A stretch of DNA of 52,049 bases, taken from an uncultured Ruminococcus sp. GTDB lineage: Bacteria; Bacillota_A; Clostridia; Oscillospirales; Ruminococcaceae. Location: positions 1-52,049 of the forward strand of contig ONBA01000017.1 of the NCBI GenBank assembly GCA_900315975.1. The letters are read 5' to 3'. Under the pieces are notes generated by a model. It was not told where the DNA came from. It saw nothing but the letters and a program-made list of their open reading frames with translations, and searched no databases. Shown in pieces: positions 17,541 through 24,741 of this stretch. The translations under genes were made by a program, and so were the position numbers. The first letter of the stretch is position 1; each line of letters starts with the position of its first letter.

Positions 17541-17613
17541 ATAAAAACTATAATCCCGCACTAACTTATAACAAAACTTTTTTGAACTTTTTGTTAATAA
17601 AGCGATAAAAAAT

Positions 17614-17643
17614 TATTGCAGGAGCATTCCTGCCCCTGCAATA
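17614..17643 (-). terminator. Terminator of the 17654-18370 gene
   Basis: TATTGCAGG (17614-17622) pairs with CCTGCAATA (17635-17643). An alternative inner pairing GCAGGA-GCAT-TCCTGC uses the same bases. On the minus strand ATTTTTTATCG follows. It sits directly after the stop codon. Confidence 0.75.
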
Positions 17644-17653
17644 TTATTCTAAT

Positions 17654-18370
17654 TCATATTATACCTTCTGCCGCATCTTTGATACGCTGTTCATAGTAGT
17701 CCTCAAGCCACGGATGCTCATATTCGGTTATAAGCCGCATAGCACTGTGCGCATTTGACACTGCATTATAGACCGTTCCCTGATTATCGGTCTGCGAGCA
17801 GATATAAATGCCGGTTATGAGGATATCAAGCAGTTTCAGGTCATTCTTGCCCTTCGGCTTATAGCCGAATCCCATGAGAAGCTTGAACCCCTGCGTATAG
17901 TGCTTAGCCGCACAGTCGGCAAGTGCAAGCGCGATATAAAGGTCGGCACGAAGGTCCATATCGACCTTTTCGGACTGCTTCTGCATGAAATTGATATTCT
18001 CAGTCCGAAAATCCTCAGCATCGCGCCAATGGCCCTGTTTACTCTTGACATTCAGGCTGTTGATGCAGTATATGAACCTGTCCTCGCCGCTTAATTTCTT
18101 ATCAGCAAGCATTTCAAGATAAAATTCAGCACTGCCGTAATCGCGTATTCTCTCAAACAGCCGGACAGTCTGCAAAATGTCCTCATGGAGCGGTTTCTTG
18201 CGGTCATTCACGAAAGAGTCCGCATAGTTTTCTGCGAGTTCACGGGTATAGCCGTTCTGGCTGAAATCGCCGTAAAGCTCAAGATATCGCTGAGTATCTG
18301 CATTTCCTCCGGAGCGGAGTGCCTTTGCAAACACACCTTTTTTCCGTTCACGTTCCTGTGGTGAAAGCAT
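17654..18370 (-). CDS. Unknown cytoplasmic helical protein
   Basis: A 238-residue protein with no signal peptide or membrane segment. It is mostly helical, with repeated patterns resembling tetratrico-type helical hairpins (DLYIALALADCAAKHYTQGF, AMRLITEYEHPWLEDYYEQR), but I cannot name a family. It is transcribed alone from its own promoter (18487-18515). The ribosome site AAAGGGG lies directly after a leader hairpin at 18389-18424. No neighbour suggests a role. Confidence 0.8.
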   Translation of the reverse strand: MLSPQERERKKGVFAKALRSGGNADTQRYLELYGDFSQNGYTRELAENYADSFVNDRKKPLHEDILQTVRLFERIRDYGSAEFYLEMLADKKLSGEDRFIYCINSLNVKSKQGHWRDAEDFRTENINFMQKQSEKVDMDLRADLYIALALADCAAKHYTQGFKLLMGFGYKPKGKNDLKLLDILITGIYICSQTDNQGTVYNAVSNAHSAMRLITEYEHPWLEDYYEQRIKDAAEGII

Positions 18371-18388
18371 TCCAAACGCCCCTTTCCA

Positions 18389-18424
18389 AGCCGCCTATCC
18401 TACGGCATATATATCAGGCGGCTT
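18389..18424 (-). promoter_or_regulatory. Leader hairpin next to the ribosome site of the 17654-18370 gene
   Basis: AAGCCGCCT (18389-18397) pairs perfectly with AGGCGGCTT (18416-18424). On the mRNA the stem ends only a few bases before AAAGGGG. A third GGCGGCT copy just upstream (about 18431-18437) could pair alternatively with the same AGCCGCC arm, giving two exclusive structures. Confidence 0.45.
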
Positions 18425-18486
18425 CGATTCAGCCGCCGCTAATTATCCTGATACCCTTTAGAGATATCACGTCCTATTACTCAATA

Positions 18487-18515
18487 ATTTTACCATATAT
18501 CTGAAAAATAGTCAA
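18487..18515 (-). promoter_or_regulatory. Promoter of the 17654-18370 gene
   Basis: On the minus strand TTGACT, 17 bases, TAAAAT with an extended TGG. It gives a leader of about 110 nt. Confidence 0.7.
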
Positions 18516-18627
18516 CATTTGTTTATTCAAATCTGACAAAACCGGAAATTTGCACAAAAATCACTTCTTATTTTTTCTATATAAGCGGCTCAATCTTAAA
18601 GATTTTTAAGCCTATTTAAAGATTTTA

Positions 18628-18636
18628 TGGTATAAT
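18628..18636 (+). promoter_or_regulatory. Extended -10 promoter of the two-component operon
   Basis: TGG-TATAAT (18628-18636) with no clear -35 box, 45 bases before the response regulator start. Confidence 0.55.
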
Positions 18637-18680
18637 GTAAATAGTATGGAGCGGTATACGCTTCTTAAAGGGGGATTAAT

Positions 18681-19349
18681 ATGAAACTTCTCGTGGTTGA
18701 AGACGAAATACAGCTTGCTGATGCTCTCAGCGAAATACTTAAACGTAATATGTACTCCGTTGACACCGTTTATGACGGTATCGCCGGACTCGATAACGCG
18801 CTTACCGGTGTTTATGACTGCATACTCCTCGATATAATGCTCCCGGGAATGGACGGCATTGAGGTACTCCGCCGCCTGCGCAGTGAAAAAGTGAGCACTC
18901 CCGTACTCCTGCTTACAGCAAGAAGCGAGGTCGACGACAAGATAAACGGTCTCGACTGCGGTGCTGACGACTACCTTACAAAGCCTTTCGTGACCGGTGA
19001 ACTTCTTGCGCGTGTACGCGCTCTCACACGCAGAAAAGGTGAGATAATCGACGAAAACAAAGTCGAATTCAACGGTCTTGAGCTTCATAAAAACACCTGC
19101 TCTATCAGCTACGGCGGAAGTGACGTAAAACTCAGTCTCAAGGAGTATCAGATAATGGAGCTTCTCATCGCAAATCCGCATCAGATACTGCCTAAAGAAC
19201 GCATTATCGAGAAAATATGGGGATACGAAAGTGATATTGAATACAACAATATCGAAGTGTATATCTCCTTCCTCAGAAAAAAACTATCCGTTATCTCTGC
19301 GCCGGTCCAAATCAAGACCGCACGCGGTATCGGCTATTCGCTTGAATGA
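18681..19349 (+). CDS. OmpR/PhoB-type response regulator
   Basis: A 222-residue regulator. The receiver domain (1-115) has the acidic pair E7/D8, phospho-acceptor D51 (ILLDIMLPGMDG), Thr in LLLTAR and Lys in TKPF. The C-terminal winged-helix DNA-binding domain (about 125-222) ends with the family's typical RGIGYSLE. AAAGGGGG precedes the ATG. The stop overlaps an ATGA, and the partner kinase follows, so the two form an operon. The target genes are not evident. Confidence 0.95.
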   Translation: MKLLVVEDEIQLADALSEILKRNMYSVDTVYDGIAGLDNALTGVYDCILLDIMLPGMDGIEVLRRLRSEKVSTPVLLLTARSEVDDKINGLDCGADDYLTKPFVTGELLARVRALTRRKGEIIDENKVEFNGLELHKNTCSISYGGSDVKLSLKEYQIMELLIANPHQILPKERIIEKIWGYESDIEYNNIEVYISFLRKKLSVISAPVQIKTARGIGYSLE

Positions 19350-19363
19350 CAGGAGGTGCCGCC

Positions 19364-21229
19364 TTGTTCAGAAAACTACAGCTAAAGTTTTTCGGCATCA
19401 TAACATCGATACTCCTCGCAATATTCATCGGTGTACTCGGCTCTATAAACATTATCATGGACACTGTTATGGAGCATCAGACCAAAGTCGTCCTTGAACA
19501 GGTTGCCGCAGGTGTCGAATACGACAGCAATGTAAAAACCTTCACCTTCCAGCCGCCTGACGGCAAATTCAGGGATGAAAACATTCAGCCGCCTTACAAA
19601 CCCGATGAACAGCCCGAAAAACCAACTCAGACTTCAAAAGCTTCCTCTGCCACAGCTACGACAGCAGCTTCGTCTGTCTCTTCAACTTCAACTAACGCCG
19701 TTACAACTGTTGAAACAAAAGCAGAAGAACAACCCGCCGCAGAAGTTCCTCCGCCGGTACAGAAAGAGTCACCTGCTCCGGAAGCGCCGGAAGCAGTCGA
19801 AGTTCCGGCTCCGGAACCTACTTCTCCGCCAGTTACGACACCGCCGGCAAGTCCCAAAGTTGACGACGATGACGAAGATGATGATGACGATGATGACACC
19901 GACAATAACGACGACGATAACGACGATCTCAAAAGAAAGCCTCCTCATATTGAAGAACCACCCAAGCCAACCGAAAATAACGGATGCGACGGTCAGTTTC
20001 CTCAATGGGAATATCACGGCCCGTGGCCGCCGTGGACACCTTGGATAAAAGATGACCATGACTGCCATATACAGCCGCAGGCTAATATCATGCAGGTACC
20101 CGTCCTCGACGGCTATACGATCATCGACTGCAACGAAAGTACCGATATACCCGTATCCACCACGCAAACACCGTCGGAACCCCCTCGCGAAACCGGCAGA
20201 AACTTTGGCAGAAACTACGTCGACTCTGTTCCGAAATCGCTCAGTTCTATAGATTTCTTCATCATTATGGCTGACAAAGACGGAAAATACCTCGATATCC
20301 GCAACAGTGACATGACTGAGGAAGTCGCTCAGCAGTACATCGACAAGATACTCGACAGCAACGCTGTGAGCGGAATGGCGAATAATTATCAGTTCTGCGT
20401 TGAAAAGAAGTCCAACGGCACCCTCATAGTATTCACAGACAAGAGCGGCGAGATGAACATGATGAAAAAGCTCAAACGCATTACGGTGATAGTGGGTTCT
20501 ATCAGCGTTGTGATACTCTCCGCTCTCGGCTACTTCCTGAGCGGATTGATAGTTAAACCTATCAGTACCGCCTTCGACAAGCAGAAACAGTTCATCTCGG
20601 ACGCAAGCCACGAACTCAAGACTCCGCTCACGGTCATCTCCGCAAATGCAGACGTTCTCGCCGGTGAAATAGGCGAAAACAAGTGGCTGACGTATATCAT
20701 GGACCAGACCGACCGCATGAACGTCTTAGTCAACGACCTTCTGAATCTTACGCGACTCGAAAACAATTCCCACGATTTTATACAGTCAGAATTCGACCTT
20801 AGCAAGGCTATTACAAATACTGCACTGCCATTTGAGTGTCAGGCATTCGAGACTAACAAGAACTTCGTCCTCAACATTGATGACGGAATAAGAACTACCG
20901 GAAGCGAACAGCATATCAAGCAAATGGCGGCGATTTTCATCGACAACGCCCTGAAATACTCCAAGGACGGCGGCACTGTCAGAGTTTCGCTCACCACCGA
21001 AAACGGCAGACCCGTATTCTCTGTCTACAACACCGGAAAAGGTGTAAAGGACTCGGAAAAAGACAAGATTTTCGAGCGATTCTACCGCAGCGATGCCTCC
21101 CGAAACCGAGCAACCGGCGGCTACGGACTTGGTCTCGCGATAGCTAAGTCTATCATCGACAAGCACAAGTTCAAGGTCAGCGTTGACAACATCGAGGGCA
21201 AGAGCATCTGCTTTATCGTAACAATGTAA
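19364..21229 (+). CDS. Sensor histidine kinase with a long acidic/proline-rich external region
   Basis: A 621-residue kinase starting at TTG 19364, chosen because AGGAGG stands seven bases upstream; an ATG at 19346 overlaps the regulator's stop but has no ribosome site. Membrane segment one is near residues 8-30 and segment two near 375-400. The external part of about 340 residues holds a Ser/Thr/Ala/Pro-rich stretch, an almost pure Asp run (19861-19926), and a Trp/Pro-rich patch (WEYHGPWPPWTPW). The kinase core is intact: SHELKTPL with the phospho-His, FIDNALKYSKDG (N box), NTGKG, and GGYGLGLAIAKS. A HAMP domain is not apparent. The cue could be cations or cell-wall polymers, which is inference. 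Confidence 0.92.
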   Translation: MFRKLQLKFFGIITSILLAIFIGVLGSINIIMDTVMEHQTKVVLEQVAAGVEYDSNVKTFTFQPPDGKFRDENIQPPYKPDEQPEKPTQTSKASSATATTAASSVSSTSTNAVTTVETKAEEQPAAEVPPPVQKESPAPEAPEAVEVPAPEPTSPPVTTPPASPKVDDDDEDDDDDDDTDNNDDDNDDLKRKPPHIEEPPKPTENNGCDGQFPQWEYHGPWPPWTPWIKDDHDCHIQPQANIMQVPVLDGYTIIDCNESTDIPVSTTQTPSEPPRETGRNFGRNYVDSVPKSLSSIDFFIIMADKDGKYLDIRNSDMTEEVAQQYIDKILDSNAVSGMANNYQFCVEKKSNGTLIVFTDKSGEMNMMKKLKRITVIVGSISVVILSALGYFLSGLIVKPISTAFDKQKQFISDASHELKTPLTVISANADVLAGEIGENKWLTYIMDQTDRMNVLVNDLLNLTRLENNSHDFIQSEFDLSKAITNTALPFECQAFETNKNFVLNIDDGIRTTGSEQHIKQMAAIFIDNALKYSKDGGTVRVSLTTENGRPVFSVYNTGKGVKDSEKDKIFERFYRSDASRNRATGGYGLGLAIAKSIIDKHKFKVSVDNIEGKSICFIVTM

Positions 21230-21264
21230 AAAAGGACGGAAAGGGTATCCCTTTCCGTCCTTTT
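21230..21264. terminator. Bidirectional terminator between the kinase and the 21266-21727 gene
   Basis: A perfect 16-bp stem (21230-21245 with 21249-21264) around the loop TAT carries A4 at one end and T4 at the other. It serves two convergent genes. Confidence 0.92.
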
Positions 21265-21265
21265 G

Positions 21266-21727
21266 TTATTCCTGTTCAGTTTTTTCAGCAATGACGCCAT
21301 AGCGTCCTATTGCAATAAACGCACATATTGCCGCTACCATAGTAAACGGTCTGTCAAACATTGCACAATAGGATTCAATAGTATTTACAGCAGCAAAGTG
21401 TCTTGTGTCGCTAACGGTCACTATCAACTGATTTACCCAAATACCGCCATATGTGATAGCAAGAGAAAGCACGACATACGCACCTATCATTATCCAGCTC
21501 ACAAGCTTTCTCGAATCGCCTTTATATAATGACATAGCTATCATAAATGCGCCCAATAGGAGCAATACCACGATACGCGTTATTATACAAGGCGGAAAGA
21601 CTAATTTATCGACCGGAAACCGTATGAGTGACTTTTGCATCATAAAGCAGCACAAGTCGACAAGGACCGCTGTAAAATAAAGTGCGATGCTTATTATCAT
21701 CGGGATCTTAACTTCTTTTGTTTTCAT
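21266..21727 (-). CDS. Four-helix membrane protein of unknown function
   Basis: A 153-residue protein with four predicted membrane segments (MIISIALYFTAVLVDLCCFM, TRIVVLLLLGAFMIAMSLY, WIMIGAYVVLSLAITYGGIW, TMVAAICAFIAIGRYGV). I do not recognise the family. The start is ATG 21727 since GGAG lies seven bases upstream; the ATG at 21733 is too close to it. It follows rmuC by 20 bases and is probably the last gene of the glmU-rmuC operon. Confidence 0.75.
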   Translation of the reverse strand: MKTKEVKIPMIISIALYFTAVLVDLCCFMMQKSLIRFPVDKLVFPPCIITRIVVLLLLGAFMIAMSLYKGDSRKLVSWIMIGAYVVLSLAITYGGIWVNQLIVTVSDTRHFAAVNTIESYCAMFDRPFTMVAAICAFIAIGRYGVIAEKTEQE

Positions 21728-21747
21728 AAGCATTCTCCAAACTCGTC

Positions 21748-23058
21748 TTATTCCTGACCTTCATCGAGCGGGAGCTCGACCTTGCTGAGGCTCCTGTTTA
21801 TCTGTCGGGTGCGCGTACCTATGAGCTTTTCAAGGTCGTCGTCCACCTGACGGATATGCTTCTGTGTCTTTTCAAGAGCTTCACTGAAATTGTTGAACTC
21901 CTTCTTGACAGAGCCGAGTATCTCCCATACTTCGCTGCTGCGTTTCTGTATCGCAAGCGTGCGGAATCCCATTTGCAGCGAATTCAGCATTGCCGCCATA
22001 GTCGAGGGTCCGGTTATGCTTACGCTGTAATCGCGCTGCAAGGTCTCGACAAGTCCGAGCTTGACAGCCTCTGCATAGAGTCCCTCAAACGGCAGGAACA
22101 TTATTCCGAAATTGGTAGTATACGGTGGAGCTACGTACTTTGTACGAATGTCCCCTGCACACTTCTTCATAACGGCTTCAAGAGTTTTTCTTGCCGCTTC
22201 GATACGCTCCCTGTCACCGGAATCGTATGCTTCCTGAAGAGCAGAGTACGTATCACCGGGGAATTTCGAGTCGATAGGCAGGTAGATATTTGAGCCGTCC
22301 GCCGCTCCCGGAAGCTTGACCGCAAACTCAACATGATTCCGGCTTTCAGGAATAGTCGGAACTTCGGTATCGTAAAGCTCGCGGGGAAGTATCTCCTCAA
22401 TGATACTTCCAAGCTGTATCTCACCGAGGATACCGCGGGTCTTTACGTTAGTGAGCACCTTTTTGAGGTCGCCCACTCCGGAAGCGATACTCTGCATCTC
22501 ACCGAGACTTTCATATACCTTTTCAAGTCTCTCACTGACAAGTTTAAACGACTTCTGCAGCTGACTTTCAAGCTTTTCGTTTACGGTATTCTGTATGACG
22601 TCGAGCTTTTTCTGATTCTCTTCCTGTATCGTCGTGAGCTGACGCATCATTGTCAGCCGCATAGCTTCAAGCTTTTCGTTGTTCGACGATTCGAGTGTCT
22701 TGAAGCGGTTTTCGAGGTTGCGGAGCGAATCGTTCATTGCTTTGCCTGACTGCTCCTGTTTCTCGGAAACTGACCGGCTCATTACCGCGATATGCTGAGA
22801 AAGCTTCTCGTCCATACCGGAAATCTGTCTCTGCTGAGACTCCGAGGCAAGCCGCTGATTATCAGCTATGAGGCGGCTGAACGTCTGCATATTGCCGTTC
22901 AGCTCCTCGCTGTAACCGCGCTGTAGTTCACGCATACCTGCCGAAACAGCTTTATTAAGCGCATCGCCGTCAGTTCTGCCGACTGCTTTCAGACGCAGAA
23001 GTACCATTATCAGAAGGATTATTATTACCGCGCCGATTATTATTAAGGCGATATCCAT
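21748..23058 (-). CDS. rmuC: RmuC-family DNA recombination protein
   Basis: A 436-residue protein. An N-terminal membrane anchor (ALIIIGAVIIILLIMVLLRL) is followed by a long coiled-coil region (about 35-190, Gln/Glu/Lys-rich). The conserved RmuC nuclease-like domain (about 200-390) includes RGILGEIQLGSIIEEILP and DSKFPGDTYSAL. RmuC limits inversions at short inverted repeats. The start overlaps the glmU stop by one base (TAATG), so the two are translationally coupled. Confidence 0.93.
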   Translation of the reverse strand: MDIALIIIGAVIIILLIMVLLRLKAVGRTDGDALNKAVSAGMRELQRGYSEELNGNMQTFSRLIADNQRLASESQQRQISGMDEKLSQHIAVMSRSVSEKQEQSGKAMNDSLRNLENRFKTLESSNNEKLEAMRLTMMRQLTTIQEENQKKLDVIQNTVNEKLESQLQKSFKLVSERLEKVYESLGEMQSIASGVGDLKKVLTNVKTRGILGEIQLGSIIEEILPRELYDTEVPTIPESRNHVEFAVKLPGAADGSNIYLPIDSKFPGDTYSALQEAYDSGDRERIEAARKTLEAVMKKCAGDIRTKYVAPPYTTNFGIMFLPFEGLYAEAVKLGLVETLQRDYSVSITGPSTMAAMLNSLQMGFRTLAIQKRSSEVWEILGSVKKEFNNFSEALEKTQKHIRQVDDDLEKLIGTRTRQINRSLSKVELPLDEGQE

Positions 23059-24428
23059 TACTTCTTAGCCTTCATCTTGCGGAGAGTATAGCCCTCATTT
23101 ACCTTGAGCTCTCCTCTGTCGATAGCGAGTGCATAGTCCGGAACATCGCGTGTAACTGTCGTTCCTGCGGCTGTATAGACACCCTTGCCGAGGCGGAGAG
23201 GTGCAATAAGGCTCGTATTGCTTCCTATGAAGCTGTAATCGCCGATAACACAGCGGCTCTTCGCAACGCCGTCGAAGTTGACAGTAACAGTTCCTGCGCC
23301 GATATTCACCTTTCTGCCGATATCACTGTCACCGATATAAGCGAGGTGAGCGATGGCAGTTTTGCTTCCGATAGTCGAATTTTTGAGTTCAACGAAGTCT
23401 CCGACTCTCGCCTCTGAACCTATTTTACTGTCAGGACGGATATGTACGAACGGGCCCACATTTGCTCCGTCTTCAATCTCTGACTGATATGCCTGAGCTG
23501 TATTGAATATAACGTTATTGCCGATAACGCAGTCTTCTGCGACAGAATTAGGTCCTATGACACAGCCCTCGCCTATTTTTGTATTGCCGCGGAGAATCGT
23601 ATTCGGCTGAATAGACGTGCCGAGACCTATCTCAACGCTTCTCTCGATGATAACGCCGTCTGTACATACGAACTCAACGCCGTTGATAAGGTGCTTGTTT
23701 ATAACCTCCATACGCGCGTAGTTATTGAGTTCAAGCAGGTCGCGGCGGTCGTTCGCACCCTTGATTATATTAGCGTTAGGCGAGCGGTACGCTCCGGCTT
23801 TCTTGCCCTCAGCAAGAGCTATGCCGACTGTATCGGTAAGATAGTATTCATTCTGCACATTGTCATTTGTAAGCTTGCCGAGAAGATTTATAAGGTCAGC
23901 TGTTTTGAACCAGTAAGCACCGGAATTAACTTCCCTGATACTGCGCTGTGCCTGTGTAGCGTCCTTATGTTCAACTATGCCCTTGATACCATTTTCAGAG
24001 CGGACTATGCGTCCGTAGCCTGTCGGGTCGTCGAGTTCAGCCGTAATGACCGTTACAGCGTTGTCGTTCTGCTTATGAAGCATGAGCGAATGCCTGATAG
24101 TGTCCTCATCGATAAACGGAGCATCGCCGCAAAGTACGAGTGTATTGCCGCTTTTGTCCTTTTCGAGGAAAGGTATCGCCTGCTGTACCGCATGACCTGT
24201 ACCGAGGCGCTCTGCCTGATTGACGGTAGTGTATCTTCCGGCGAGATATTCGTCTATCATCTCGCCCTTATATCCCTTTACCACGCAGATATCGCTTACA
24301 TCTGCACTCTCACACGCTGTTATGACCCATTCGAGCATAGGCTCGCCAAGTACCTTAAAAAGCGGTTTAGGCATTTCTGCCTTCATTCTCTTACCCTGTC
24401 CTCCGGCAAGAATTACTGCCTTATCCAT
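23058..24428 (-). CDS. glmU: Bifunctional GlmU (GlcN-1-P acetyltransferase / GlcNAc-1-P uridyltransferase)
   Basis: A 456-residue enzyme for the last two steps to UDP-GlcNAc, the peptidoglycan precursor. The N-terminal pyrophosphorylase has LAGGQGKRMKAEMPKPL, and the C-terminal left-handed beta-helix (from about residue 250) has hexapeptide repeats and the acetyltransferase block IGDYSFIGSNTSLIAPLRLG. The start is ATG 24428, preceded by GGAGG at nine bases; an in-frame extension to 24533 lacks any ribosome site. It heads an operon with rmuC. Confidence 0.96.
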   Translation of the reverse strand: MDKAVILAGGQGKRMKAEMPKPLFKVLGEPMLEWVITACESADVSDICVVKGYKGEMIDEYLAGRYTTVNQAERLGTGHAVQQAIPFLEKDKSGNTLVLCGDAPFIDEDTIRHSLMLHKQNDNAVTVITAELDDPTGYGRIVRSENGIKGIVEHKDATQAQRSIREVNSGAYWFKTADLINLLGKLTNDNVQNEYYLTDTVGIALAEGKKAGAYRSPNANIIKGANDRRDLLELNNYARMEVINKHLINGVEFVCTDGVIIERSVEIGLGTSIQPNTILRGNTKIGEGCVIGPNSVAEDCVIGNNVIFNTAQAYQSEIEDGANVGPFVHIRPDSKIGSEARVGDFVELKNSTIGSKTAIAHLAYIGDSDIGRKVNIGAGTVTVNFDGVAKSRCVIGDYSFIGSNTSLIAPLRLGKGVYTAAGTTVTRDVPDYALAIDRGELKVNEGYTLRKMKAKK

Positions 24429-24741
24429 ATCATAATACCTCCAATTATTATACATTATTTTATGGGTCAATGGGGACAGCAGTCCCGACTCCATAATAAT
24501 AATGAAGACCCCCAAAAAATATCTATAATGCAATTATTACAAAAATAAACAATAAATGCAAGTGTTTTGTCCCTTATTTATTTCTTTTCACATTAATTTG
24601 TGCAAACTGCAATAAAATCCACTATATTTTTTTACCTTATTCTATATGGCATTTTCCGGCATTTTATGTTATAATATAATCAAGTCGGAATAGGACAACT
24701 ATGTCCGCTTCCGCAAAGTCTAAAACTGGAGGTATATACCA
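24429..24741. other. Divergent intergenic region between glmU and ppdK
   Basis: This AT-rich stretch holds the glmU ribosome site on one side and, on the other, an extended -10 box and leader for ppdK. TTGACC is visible on the minus strand before glmU, but it has no well-spaced -10. No gene or strong hairpin is seen. Confidence 0.5.
24667..24675 (+). promoter_or_regulatory. Extended -10 promoter of ppdK
   Basis: TGT-TATAAT (24667-24675), 66 bases before the ppdK start, without a convincing -35 box. Confidence 0.55.

Noticed and set aside
19769..20611. A 280-codon minus-strand open frame opposite the kinase
   Set aside because: Created by low-complexity Asp/Pro coding on the other strand; no family features.
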